Shown: positions 6,701-12,376 of the stretch, piece after piece
Numbering within the stretch: the stretch's first letter is position 1
Layout: each line of letters opens with the position of its first letter
Origin: Phoronis ovalis
Lineage: Eukaryota > Phoronida > Phoronidae
NCBI GenBank assembly: GCA_028565635.1
Contig: JAOXYB010045648.1
Span: forward strand, 1 to 12,376
Direction of reading: 5' to 3'
Length of the DNA: 12,376 nucleotides
Translations under genes and position numbers: made by a program
The notes under the pieces: generated by a model
Database searches by the model: none
Told to the model about the DNA's origin: nothing
Seen by the model: the letters and a program-made list of their open reading frames with translations, nothing else

Positions 6701-8744
6701 GGGTACGGCATCTTAGTGTACTGAAGGTTTGTAACTGTGCACACACAACTACTTATTGTTTCACCTTTTTATTGTTACAGGATCCTAGTACCAGAGCCTG
6801 GATGACGAGCATGATAGCAAGGGACAGTATCAGGGTGAGTAAAGTGCAACACATTTACAGTAATACGAATTGAAATATGTCAGCACTTGATTTGCTCTAT
6901 TAGTTTCCCATCTCCACTGAGGACAATCTAAACATCCTGACCTTTAAACATTTTATAATCAACAGCAACAACATGACAAGATGGCTGCTTGTGCTTGTTT
7001 CCGGTAAAAGAGCTTATACACCTGGATGAATAAATCATTTTTATATTTAAATAATATAATATATTTTGCCACGTTTTTTAACAGAGAAAGGAAATGAAGT
7101 TGACGCCACAGGATTCTGTGAGCTGTGACTGGGATGACGATGAACAGGCATTTCTCGTTTGTGTCTACAACGTGTCACCTGAGCAGCCATACACAATATT
7201 CAAAGCTCCAACATCTAGCACATCTCAAGATGTAATCACTCAGGTGGGTGAAATACTAATGTTTTTGTAAATCGGTGATTATTTGCAAACTTGCCCACAC
7301 AATGTCCAATCTTGTCTAACACTAAAAAAAACAGCAGCTGACTATGAATACTCTATCAGAACTTTATAGGGTGACATGCTGGAGTCTGCTCTAAGTAAGG
7401 ACAGCGAGTAGGTATAAAGCACTGATCGATGAATTATCAGCAAAATTAGTATGCCAACATATATTCGTTGGTGTGCATAACTTCATTAAAAACATCATTT
7501 TTTACCTGTATAGCCTATTAGAAATTCAAGATAAAGGCTTAGTCATTTATACTTAATATAGTCAACGCTTTAGTAGGCCATTTACCGTTATTGAATGAGA
7601 GGCATCTGAAATCCGAATTTCTTTTTGTAAGTCGTACTACAATGAAGCACTTGTTTGCTCACATAATGCCAATCTGGCTTTAAGAAGACCATACACGTGT
7701 TCATTGTACTAACTGTCTGTTGCTTCTACTGAAATAACCATTATATAATAGTTATTGAACTGTTTAGGCAATGCTGAAAGCTCGAAGACCTGAAGATCCA
7801 GGGAACTATGTTTTAGTGGAAGAATTGTATGAATTGTGTGATGCGAATGAAAATGTGCGGCGAAAGAATAGTGGAAGATCTGAAAAGCGTGTCCTTGAAG
7901 ACAAAGAAAATGTTTACGAAGCACAGAGACAGTGGAATGCCACTGGGAAGTTTGTGCTTGTGGAAAGGTCGGAAACAAATGAGGTACTACTTGTAAAGAA
8001 TAGAGAATTGAGTAATTGTTAGTTTCATAGAAAATTATTTTCTTGTTTCCTTTTTGGCGTACTAGTGAATGCACCAGTAGTCGTCAAATATACCAACAAT
8101 GTTGTATATAATTAAGTCCATGTCATTTTGTCAATTTGCATTGTTGTTTTTGCAGGAGAAAAAAAAGCAGTCAACATCACAAAAGTCCCCAATGTCAAAA
8201 ATAGGTTTTGCAGTTCACTTAAGTCGTCTACGGATGAATCGCAGTGCTAGCGTCAATAATTCTACAGACGAAACCACATCTAACCATGGTAAGTTCTGCA
8301 AATAACTCATTGCTCTTTAAAGAACCTACGGCTTCTTATTTTAATATGCCTACTACTACGTACCTGGTCTAAAGGTATCCGAAATGGCATTATCATTATG
8401 ACATCAACAAAGGATGACTTCATTATGACTGCACTATGACAGTATATCATCATGATGATGTCATAAAGGATGACTTTGTGTGACATCACAAAAAAAAAGA
8501 CAAATAGATAAAATTTGAGTTCTTATTGTAATGATAGTTACAATTGTGATAGAATTATAGACAAGTATTCTTAATTTATATTTTAGATGACGCAGATAAA
8601 TCTCGACCAAAGAGTTATCCTCGCGTAAATGTGTCTCACATAGTTGTGGAGAGGAATAATTTAGACGTAGCAGTCACTCCAGAAACTGTACGGTCACCCT
8701 CAGTACTGACACGATTGTCACAGAAATTTAAGTGGGGAAAATGA
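253..8744 (+). CDS. PLCE1: Phospholipase C epsilon, C-terminal half (15 exons, 5'-partial)
   Basis: Coding exons by inspection: 253-529, 767-865, 1153-1300, 3154-3278, 3711-3874, 4120-4278, 4569-4671, 5085-5290, 5602-5733, 6249-6443, 6781-6834, 7085-7243, 7768-7983, 8156-8288, 8587-8744. All phases match, giving 2328 bases, about 775 residues plus a TGA stop. Thirteen introns are GT-AG and one is AT-AC. Order within the fragment: X-Y linker end (1-73), PLC Y box (about 74-255), C2 (about 265-383), acidic/Ser linker (to 427), RA1 (428-536), linker, RA2 (555-679), basic tail (680-775). The family enzyme hydrolyses phosphatidylinositol 4,5-bisphosphate to IP3 and diacylglycerol at membranes, under Ras/Rap/Rho control. 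Tandem RA domains after C2 are unique to PLC epsilon, so the subfamily call is firm. The catalytic X box, EF hands and CDC25 domain are outside the window. Only the left edge of the first exon is uncertain. Confidence 0.95.
533..574 (+). repeat. Three tandem copies of a 14-base unit just inside an intron
   Basis: The unit AGACGACTCATGTT occurs three times without interruption at 533-546, 547-560 and 561-574. It begins three bases into the intron that starts at 530, so the first copy overlaps the 5' splice site context (GTCAGA). This is a small minisatellite, probably length-variable. Confidence 0.95.
696..725 (+). repeat. (CA)n microsatellite
   Basis: An uninterrupted CA dinucleotide run of about 15 units lies in the intron 530-766 and ends about 40 bases before the next acceptor (AG at 765-766). 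The minus-strand ORF that reads through it as a run of Val-Cys is an artefact of the repeat. Confidence 0.97.
767..865 (+). CDS. PLCE1: PLCE1 exon: variable insert within the Y box
   Basis: The acceptor is TTTTCAG at 760-766 and the donor is GTACGT at 866; the exon is in phase 1 at both ends. It encodes a basic Ser/Thr/Asn-rich loop ([20 protein letters not shown]) followed by [13 protein letters not shown]. Human PLC epsilon has a similar basic insert at this point, between the VKF motif and the SSLNEN motif, so this is a family-specific surface loop rather than catalytic core. The Lys/Arg and Ser content makes it a plausible phosphorylation or membrane-contact segment, which is inference. 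Confidence 0.88.
1153..1300 (+). CDS. PLCE1: PLCE1 exon: Y-box helix (SSLNEN motif), ends at a U12 donor
   Basis: The acceptor is TTTTTTTCCAG ending at 1152. The exon encodes a polar stretch and then [20 protein letters not shown], the conserved helix of the PLC epsilon Y box; the Ser of this helix region lines the substrate pocket in PLC family structures. Reading continues in frame to base 1300, where ATATCCTTTTT starts an AT-AC intron in phase 2 (split codon CA|C, His). A GT at 1291 could serve as an ordinary donor but would delete five conserved-position residues. Confidence 0.88.
1301..3153 (+). other. U12-type (minor spliceosome) AT-AC intron
   Basis: The 5' end reads ATATCCTTTTT, an exact match to the U12 AT-AC 5' splice site consensus (ATATCCTT). 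The 3' end is TTTAC, with AC at 3152-3153. TTCTTTAAC at 3136-3144 differs at one base from the U12 branch site TTCCTTAAC and puts the branch A 10 bases from the end, within the usual narrow spacing. Removing the intron joins codon CA|C and gives [15 protein letters not shown], which matches the QHT...LLRTYP arrangement of other PLC epsilon proteins. U12 introns are known in several PLC genes. The intron is 1853 bases, the longest here, and carries a nested gene candidate on the other strand. Confidence 0.87.
1712..2278 (-). CDS. Nested single-exon gene candidate: small type I membrane protein, 188 aa
   Basis: I do not recognise this protein. It lies wholly inside the U12 intron, antisense to PLCE1. 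The ATG at 2278 has a strong context (G at -3, G at +4) and is the first in-frame ATG after a TAG at 2431-2429; a longer reading starting at 2326 would use TTG and is not needed. Residues 1-24 form a signal peptide ([16 protein letters not shown] core). Residues 25-150 form a Ser/Thr-rich ectodomain with N-glycosylation sequons at N26 (NVS) and N38 (NST), a basic patch, and a furin-type RIKR at 97-100. Residues 151-173 form a transmembrane helix ([20 protein letters not shown]) followed by KFKK and a short cytoplasmic tail. It has more CpG than the flanking intron. No AATAAA follows; a weak GATAAA lies at 1585-1580. A chance ORF is possible but the ordered signal and anchor argue against it. 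Confidence 0.66.
   Translation of the reverse strand: MACICLCILTLSLMLVTNTVLLQSTNVSTDGNRYKHSNSTNREATTAAKTYTPSRQSQKFNSLLEHITMAADMYTITFGQRRLRISGKTFFPRKTNRIKRQEKSTNNEYDGQLLVTTSNIQHKTSTSFMTVSTEQAFTTLLTPKQWFSMDLSIGLSTGFLLLFFLIIASLLTLWKFKKPNLVHTHEIT
3154..3278 (+). CDS. PLCE1: PLCE1 exon: catalytic Y-box core (RTYP, FWAFG, VALNFQT)
   Basis: The exon starts at C3154 after the AC of the U12 intron and ends at GAA G before GTAAGT (3279). It encodes [20 protein letters not shown] and then [20 protein letters not shown], the most conserved block of the PLC Y half-barrel. In the RTYP motif the Arg and Tyr correspond to substrate-contacting Arg549 and Tyr551 of PLC delta 1, so the PIP2 headgroup pocket looks intact. 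With an ordinary AG acceptor at 3160-3161 the exon would start at 3162 and lose HT. Confidence 0.93.
3484..3519 (+). repeat. Perfect 18-base tandem duplication in an intron
   Basis: AAAATGGGGATATGTAAT occurs twice back to back (3484-3501 and 3502-3519) in the 432-base intron 3279-3710. Nothing else stands out in that intron. Confidence 0.95.
3711..3874 (+). CDS. PLCE1: PLCE1 exon: end of Y box and Y-C2 junction
   Basis: The acceptor is TATTTTACAG at 3701-3710 and the donor is GTGAGC at 3875. It encodes [20 protein letters not shown], the last strand-helix of the catalytic barrel, followed by [14 protein letters not shown] and the first residues of C2 strand 1 (KLTIN). The GYVLKP motif is invariant across PLC enzymes. 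The phase changes from 1 to 0 at the end. Confidence 0.93.
4120..4278 (+). CDS. PLCE1: PLCE1 exon: C2 domain, first half
   Basis: The acceptor is ATTTTTCAG ending at 4119 and the donor is GTAAAT at 4279; phase 0 at both ends, 53 codons. It begins [11 protein letters not shown], continuing the C2 strand started in the preceding exon, then [12 protein letters not shown] and [14 protein letters not shown]. The NPxWNE motif is diagnostic of C2 domains of the PLC type. Like vertebrate PLC epsilon, the loops are not rich in the Asp residues needed for strong calcium binding (inference). Confidence 0.93.
4569..4671 (+). CDS. PLCE1: PLCE1 exon: C2 domain, second half
   Basis: The acceptor is ATTTGTAG ending at 4568 and the donor is GTAAGA at 4672. 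It encodes [16 protein letters not shown], then [15 protein letters not shown]. The LAFVRF and AQR-I-L-LRPGYRHL pattern is the standard C2 strand 5-7 region of PLC enzymes, completed by YRHLRLRT at the start of the next exon. Confidence 0.93.
5085..5290 (+). CDS. PLCE1: PLCE1 exon: end of C2 and acidic/Ser-rich linker to RA1
   Basis: The acceptor is TATTTCAG ending at 5084 and the donor is GTACAG at 5291. It encodes [20 protein letters not shown], closing C2, then an acidic serine cluster ([16 protein letters not shown]) and a basic segment ([16 protein letters not shown]). The clustered Ser beside Glu/Asp suits casein kinase 2 type phosphorylation, which is inference. The linker is longer and more charged than the corresponding human stretch as I recall it. 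The 413-base intron before this exon (4672-5084) shows no other feature. Confidence 0.92.
5597..5601 (+). promoter_or_regulatory. Tandem (NAGNAG-type) 3' splice site
   Basis: TTTTTAGCAG places two AG acceptors three bases apart. Either keeps the frame, and the product differs by one Gln immediately before RA1. Confidence 0.6.
5602..5733 (+). CDS. PLCE1: PLCE1 exon: RA1 domain, first half
   Basis: The exon encodes [20 protein letters not shown] and then [24 protein letters not shown], a ubiquitin-like beta-hairpin and first helix. The donor is GTAAGT at 5734 and the exon is phase 0. The acceptor is a tandem TAGCAG: splicing after AG 5597-5598 adds one Gln, splicing after AG 5600-5601 starts at Phe. 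I use the second. RA1 in vertebrates binds Ras weakly and also contacts scaffolds. Confidence 0.9.
6114..6191 (+). repeat. Perfect 39-base tandem duplication in an intron
   Basis: A 39-base unit beginning AACTATCTCTGTTATG and ending AATCACTTCTGT is present twice without a mismatch (6114-6152 and 6153-6191), about 60 bases before the acceptor at 6247-6248. Identity of the copies implies a very recent event. The remainder of the 515-base intron 5734-6248 shows nothing notable. Confidence 0.96.
6249..6443 (+). CDS. PLCE1: PLCE1 exon: RA1 domain, second half
   Basis: Phase 0 at both ends, 65 codons, donor GTAAGT at 6444. It encodes [20 protein letters not shown], a charged loop ([14 protein letters not shown]), [15 protein letters not shown] and [13 protein letters not shown]. 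The DYVLLEE...QRIL...W...GKFIL pattern is that of a Ras-association fold and is clearly related to the RA2 exon at 7768-7983. In human RA1 this half has drifted much further from RA2. Confidence 0.93.
6781..6834 (+). CDS. PLCE1: PLCE1 small exon: RA1-RA2 linker (18 codons)
   Basis: The exon lies between TTGTTACAG (ending 6780) and GTGAGT (6835), phase 0 at both ends, and encodes [18 protein letters not shown]. Being 54 bases and symmetric, it could be skipped without shifting the frame. The 337-base intron before it (6444-6780) shows no other feature. Confidence 0.85.
7085..7243 (+). CDS. PLCE1: PLCE1 exon: RA2 domain, first half
   Basis: The acceptor is TTTTTAACAG ending at 7084 and the donor is GTGGGT at 7244; phase 0. 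After a polar lead it encodes [20 protein letters not shown] and [26 protein letters not shown] is near-identical to vertebrate RA2, the high-affinity Ras-GTP binding module of PLC epsilon; the Lys of KAP lies in the strand that pairs with Ras switch I. An Arg found in human (PRTVIKAP) is Tyr here. Nothing further is seen in the 524-base intron 7244-7767. Confidence 0.94.
7768..7983 (+). CDS. PLCE1: PLCE1 exon: RA2 domain, second half
   Basis: The acceptor is TGTTTAG ending at 7767 and the donor is GTACTA at 7984; phase 0, 72 codons. It encodes [20 protein letters not shown], a variable charged loop, [18 protein letters not shown] and [16 protein letters not shown]. The YVLVEE, RVL-D-E-V--AQ--W and GKFVL elements match RA2 of other PLC epsilon proteins in order and spacing. 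The domain looks complete, so Ras-family input is probably retained. Confidence 0.94.
8156..8288 (+). CDS. PLCE1: PLCE1 exon: basic C-terminal tail, conserved helix
   Basis: The acceptor is GTTTTTGCAG ending at 8155 and the donor is GTAAGT at 8289. It starts with a Lys-rich run and encodes [17 protein letters not shown], an amphipathic basic segment that lines up with GISFASELKKLTKS in the human tail. Such a segment could bind membrane or PDZ/scaffold partners (inference). Confidence 0.9.
8396..8466. repeat. Perfect 11-base inverted repeat in the last intron
   Basis: TTATGACATCA (8396-8406) and TGATGTCATAA (8456-8466) are exact reverse complements separated by 49 bases. AAAGGATGACTT also occurs as a direct repeat at about 8410 and 8465, a further TGACATCA lies near 8480, and CATCATGATG is a palindrome at about 8448-8457. 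It may be a small hairpin or the remnant of a short mobile element. Confidence 0.8.
8587..8744 (+). CDS. PLCE1: PLCE1 terminal coding exon and stop
   Basis: The acceptor is TATATTTTAG ending at 8586; phase 1 joins G|AT as Asp. It encodes [20 protein letters not shown], a Val/Thr-rich stretch, and ends [14 protein letters not shown] before TGA at 8742-8744. The final dozen residues are basic with spaced hydrophobics, a plausible membrane-contact helix. The extreme tail does not resemble the human C-terminus (which ends in a different polar sequence), so it is lineage-specific. Confidence 0.9.
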
Positions 8745-9421
8745 TGCAGAATTTTGAAGTTCGTTTCCAGTGCCATCTGGTGCTAGTTTGCCCTATTTAA
8801 TTTTAATGGAGATTTCTGTGCTTGAAATTAGCCTGGTAAAATATCACTCTTAGAATAAGCAACTTAAACTTGTTTATTTTCAAATATCTTGGTAAGTTTT
8901 ATAGACGTATTCACAGTTGTGTGCCATACTTTCAGTGTATGGTGGAATTGATACAGAATATCAGATGGGGAAAACGTCCATATTGTCTGTGTTATCTAAC
9001 TGTAACATAATTGGAACGTTTGCATTAGAAATTGGTATTTTGTGCACATCCTAACACAGTAATATTGTTAGAAAGCCATAAAAAATGGCAACTTGTCTAA
9101 TAACTACTTGTAAAATAGTTTTATCCTGAAAGATGGCAATATTGTCTATGGAGATCTTGTACACTTTTGATTTGGGTAAAAAATATTAAATTGTTTTTCA
9201 TGTTTTGAGAACTTGAATATGTACAGTAGTTATTGTAACTGCAAGTAATTTTCATAATTGGTGCCAAACTGTTTTTAGGATTTAAACTTTTGAGTGCAAT
9301 ATGTTTGTCAGGTTTAAACATCATAGTTGCACATCATACTTTTACTGTTAGAGATACAATACGAATTCTCTGCCATTGATATTTATTTACGCTTGTAAAA
9401 AGAGGTACAAGACCGAATAAA
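8745..9421 (+). other. PLCE1: PLCE1 3' UTR (proximal part)
   Basis: AT-rich sequence without credible ORFs follows the stop. Candidate poly(A) signals are ATTAAA at 9185-9190, followed by a GT-rich stretch, and AATAAA at 9416-9421, followed by a T-rich stretch; another AATAAA begins at 9491. Which is used cannot be decided from sequence. Confidence 0.6.
9416..9421 (+). terminator. Candidate poly(A) signal AATAAA
   Basis: This is the first canonical AATAAA after the PLCE1 stop, 672 bases downstream, with a T-rich run about 10 bases later that could act as the downstream element. Confidence 0.45.
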
Positions 9422-10601
9422 ATGCTGAATTTTTTCTTTTTGAGTTCATACATTTTATGGAAGCTGCAAGTTGTAAAGGAGAAAGCCAGAAATAAAAATA
9501 TATGTAACTTGCTGATAAAATTTAAGTGCAATGCATACTTTTTTATACGTTGTTACAAAGGAAAGAATTGCTGCCAATCCATTCATCATTTCATTGCAAT
9601 TCTCTTTTACAATTTTTTTGAAAACTGTCTCTGGGACAGACGATTATAACTTTTGTAGTCATATTATACTGCTATTTGTTAACCGTTCATTATAGTTTCA
9701 CTATGTGTTACTTGTAAACGTAAATGGCGTTCAAGTTTGCATATTGTTGTACATTTCCTACCTTGTGATACAAATGATCGCCACAATGGAGTACATTATC
9801 ATTTTTAACATTATTTTGGATACAAGTTAATATGTCGGGTCCGTTTACTTTTCGGATGGTTTAATAGTAAGGATGAGTATTGATAATGAAATCTATTTCT
9901 TGTCTCTTTGTAGTGCATTTAAAAATACTGGAGCAATTTTTCAGTAGTAAAAGAGACAATACAACAAAACAGTTTTAAAGTTTGAACACAGAATGTGACA
10001 AGGTTTTTTGAAAAGAACTAGTGTAAGGTTTAAAAACTGTGCTCACTGGCATTTTGTGACATGTTTTTTTTTTAATGAAGATAAATAACTTTTGTACTTT
10101 TGAGTCGTTTAAATTACTATCATCATGTAAATGTTAAAGTGATATTTAAAAGAAATATAAATTTTATACTAAACTGACATTTTAAAGACTATGTTTTATG
10201 TTTTTCAAATTCTACTACAGGTGTGAGATGTCAAACCTTCAAGTGGTAACATGGACAAGGTGCCTCGCAGCCTTTCATACTCTGTTCTGGATTGAGGGTT
10301 GATGTACATATAAATCCCAAGATAAAACAATGTGTTCAAAAGATAGCTTTGACACTTGATGATTTGTTTGTATTCATAGAATATGTCACATCTCGCTCCA
10401 GTCATTGTCAACCTTCAAAAAGCGGTAAAAGCTGATAGCTAAATATGTTGACGAGTAATACTTTCCAATGTTAAAATGCTGCTCGCTTTTGTCCCACAGT
10501 GCGCAAATGCCCACAAGGCAAACTTATATCAAAATTTTAGTAATAGCAGAAAAATTGACATTGAAATTAAGAATGATAAAAAGCCACTTCAAGTCAAATA
10601 A

Positions 10602-10694
10602 GGGGGGGGGGGTATCGCGAGCATTGGGGGTATGTTAATTACGAGCAGCGAGCATTGCCTTGGTCTGTTAAGTGTGAGCAGCGAGCATAGCCTT
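10602..10694 (+). repeat. G11 run followed by GAGCAGCGAGCAT direct repeats
   Basis: Eleven G at 10602-10612 are followed by CGAGCATTGGGGG. A 19-base unit GAGCAGCGAGCATTGCCTT then occurs at 10643-10661 and again with one mismatch at 10676-10694. Its GC and CpG content contrast sharply with the AT-rich flanks. Confidence 0.85.
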
Positions 10695-11920
10695 TTGGCG
10701 ACCATGCATTTTTGTTGCTTTGTTTCATAATTTTGAAAACTATTTTGTTTTGTCAAATTTTTTTTTGCTGCTTATCCTATCCTTATAGGATATGCAACAT
10801 TGTTATAGTCCTTGGCGTGGCAATGTAAACAAAGAGCAAGATGTGGGAATTTAGCGTTTTTAGCAAATAATAATTGTTTAAGGATGAAAAAAGTGGAGGG
10901 AATAAGAATATTAAGTAGAGAGGGAAATCTACGTAATGTGATTTTCAATTGTGACGTGTAGTTTTGAAGAAATAAGCCATTAACGATATTTTGGTAAATA
11001 TTACTTTGTCATCTTATCCTGGTGTTATCCTCCGATTTTCTCTGAAGCACCATACAGGATATATCCTAATTAAAGCATTTGTTTCACCACAAGAATCAGT
11101 GTACATTATAAGCATATAGTGCCAAGTTAGTACCTTATTAGGTGCTCTAGTAGATCAGATGTTTACTGTTCCAGTAAAAAATATAATTCAAGTATCTATA
11201 AAATCAACACTACACCCTGAGAATCATTTGCACTAAGGTCGCTTTTACATATACCCACTACTTCTGTCGATCAATTCAATGTATCGATCACCTCAACATA
11301 CGTGGGGGACAGTTTTCAGTTCTTGAACCAATCCCATTCAAAAACAAAGCTCAGCCCAACATTGCCTGCCAATTTTGACATCATTTGTGGTGCTAAAAAT
11401 ATTTTGAGAGGGTAATAATTATTTACAACTTAACAAATGACTCCGTGTCATGAGGTACTATTTACTCGACTATTAATCTGTTATTAGCTAATAATGATGT
11501 ACACATTCCACTGCTGTGGTGCTAATGAGTGAGGGATGTAGGTAGATTCAACGAACTTTGGTACAATGATACTCAGGGTGATATCCTAGCAACAAACACA
11601 AAAAACAGAGGCCTGGGGTGAATCATGAACATTGCAAATGCAAGTAAAATAACATTCTATCATTGTAATAGAAAACCCTTAATATTGAAGTATGCATAAT
11701 AATCATGCATTTGGTAATGACTACAATATTACTAATATATTTTAATTGGAGTTAATAATTTGTATAATCTGATAGATAATCTATCTATATGTTCTAATAT
11801 CTGTCATAACTAGTTTTCAATTCTATTCCAATACATTTTTTCATGTATTAAATATTGTAATTTAAGAATTTCAAAGATAAGTTTCCTATTGTAATGTGAT
11901 TTCAACAAATATCGGCATCC

Positions 11921-12251
11921 ATACAGTTATGGACTACAAACTTGGGGATATTCTTATTTCAGTCATTGATAATAAAAATGTTTATTATGTAATTTTACAC
12001 ATTAAGTTTAATTAAAGTAGTTTTTGTAATCCATACAAAAATGAAATATTCATATAGTTATGGACAAACATCTATAGTTGTATTTAACAAAAATTGTACA
12101 TTATGTACTTTAACCTAACTTTTAATATACGTTATTTTAATATAAATAATTATATATTAAATAATATACATATGTAAGCTTATTAATTTCCATTATGAGA
12201 TTTTCTTACAAATGTTTTTGCATAAAATGAAATAGCCATGTAGTTATGGAC
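11921..12251 (+). repeat. Three dispersed copies of an AGTTATGGAC-centred motif
   Basis: ATACAGTTATGGACT (11921-11935), CATATAGTTATGGAC (12051-12065) and CATGTAGTTATGGAC (12237-12251) recur 130 and 186 bases apart. The last two copies share wider flanks: AAAATGAAATA before them, and an ATCTA-GTTG...TTAACAAA series after. They look like diverged units of a larger repeat. Confidence 0.7.
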
Positions 12252-12376
12252 TAGTATCTAGTTGCAGTTAACAAACAATGCACGTAACATAAGTTTACGT
12301 ACTACGGTAATTCTTCTCAATTCGTACAACTCCATTATTCGTACACACCCCCTTTTTCAGATTTTATAATTTCTGA

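Larger units (their letters stand above)
9422..12376. other. 3' flanking / intergenic DNA without a convincing gene
   Basis: No long ORF, tRNA or rRNA was recognised on either strand. The stretch is AT-rich throughout. It holds a poly(G) run with nearby GAGCAGCGAGCAT repeats (10602-10694), a possible minus-strand acceptor and short ORF (11484-11585), and a thrice-repeated motif near the right end (11921-12251). It may include distal 3' UTR and degraded mobile elements. Confidence 0.6.

Noticed and set aside
7709-8074. Minus-strand 121-codon ORF
   Set aside because: It is antisense to the strongly conserved RA2 exon and looks like a coding shadow, without signal peptide, anchor or family motif.
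9422-9649. Plus-strand 75-codon ORF after the stop
   Set aside because: It is rich in Phe, Asn, Lys and Cys as expected from AT-rich UTR DNA and has no conserved pattern.
10205-10411. Minus-strand 68-codon ORF in the 3' flank
   Set aside because: Length is within chance expectation, no signal or domain is recognised and there is no splice or poly(A) context. It could be repeat debris but I cannot support it.
10778-10792. TATCCT-TAT-AGGATA hairpin
   Set aside because: Only six-base arms in AT-rich DNA; not significant alone.
12132-12160. TTAATATA ... TATATTAA inverted repeat
   Set aside because: Expected by chance in a stretch made almost entirely of A and T.

Overview
This window is nuclear DNA from an animal. 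It is AT-rich, and its reading frames are broken into short phase-matched exons separated by introns of roughly 170 to 1850 bases. It holds the 3' half of one plus-strand gene, the invertebrate orthologue of phospholipase C epsilon (PLCE1). I join 15 exons from about base 253 to the stop at 8742-8744, giving about 775 residues. The N-terminal part (CDC25-type exchange domain, EF-hand region, catalytic X box) must lie upstream of the window. The species is not determinable from sequence alone. A PLC epsilon with two Ras-association domains plus a U12-type intron fits an invertebrate that kept the minor spliceosome (for example a lophotrochozoan, deuterostome or cnidarian), and argues against nematodes.

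Layout: 1-252 intron end; 253-529, 767-865, 1153-1300, 3154-3278 and 3711-3874 encode the X-Y linker end and the Y half of the catalytic barrel; 4120-4278, 4569-4671 and the start of 5085-5290 encode the C2 domain; the rest of 5085-5290 is an acidic Ser-rich and then basic linker; 5602-5733 and 6249-6443 encode RA1; 6781-6834 is a 54-base linker exon; 7085-7243 and 7768-7983 encode RA2; 8156-8288 and 8587-8744 encode a basic C-terminal tail. From 8745 onward are the 3' UTR and flanking DNA, with several repeats and no convincing gene.

Two things stand out. First, intron 1301-3153 is not GT-AG. It begins ATATCCTTTTT, ends AC, and carries a TTCTTTAAC branch site 10 bases before the 3' end, the hallmarks of a minor-spliceosome (U12) AT-AC intron. 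Using it restores a conserved stretch of the Y domain. Second, that same intron contains, on the opposite strand (2278-1712), an intact 188-codon single-exon ORF. It has a strong Kozak ATG, a signal peptide, two N-glycosylation sequons, a furin-type RIKR site and one transmembrane helix followed by a basic stop-transfer. This looks like an undescribed nested gene for a small type I membrane protein.

The host protein is expected to hydrolyse PIP2 at membranes, with C2 and RA domains coupling it to lipid and Ras-family GTPases. The nested product would be a secretory-pathway or surface protein with no evident mechanistic link other than shared locus and possible antisense transcription.
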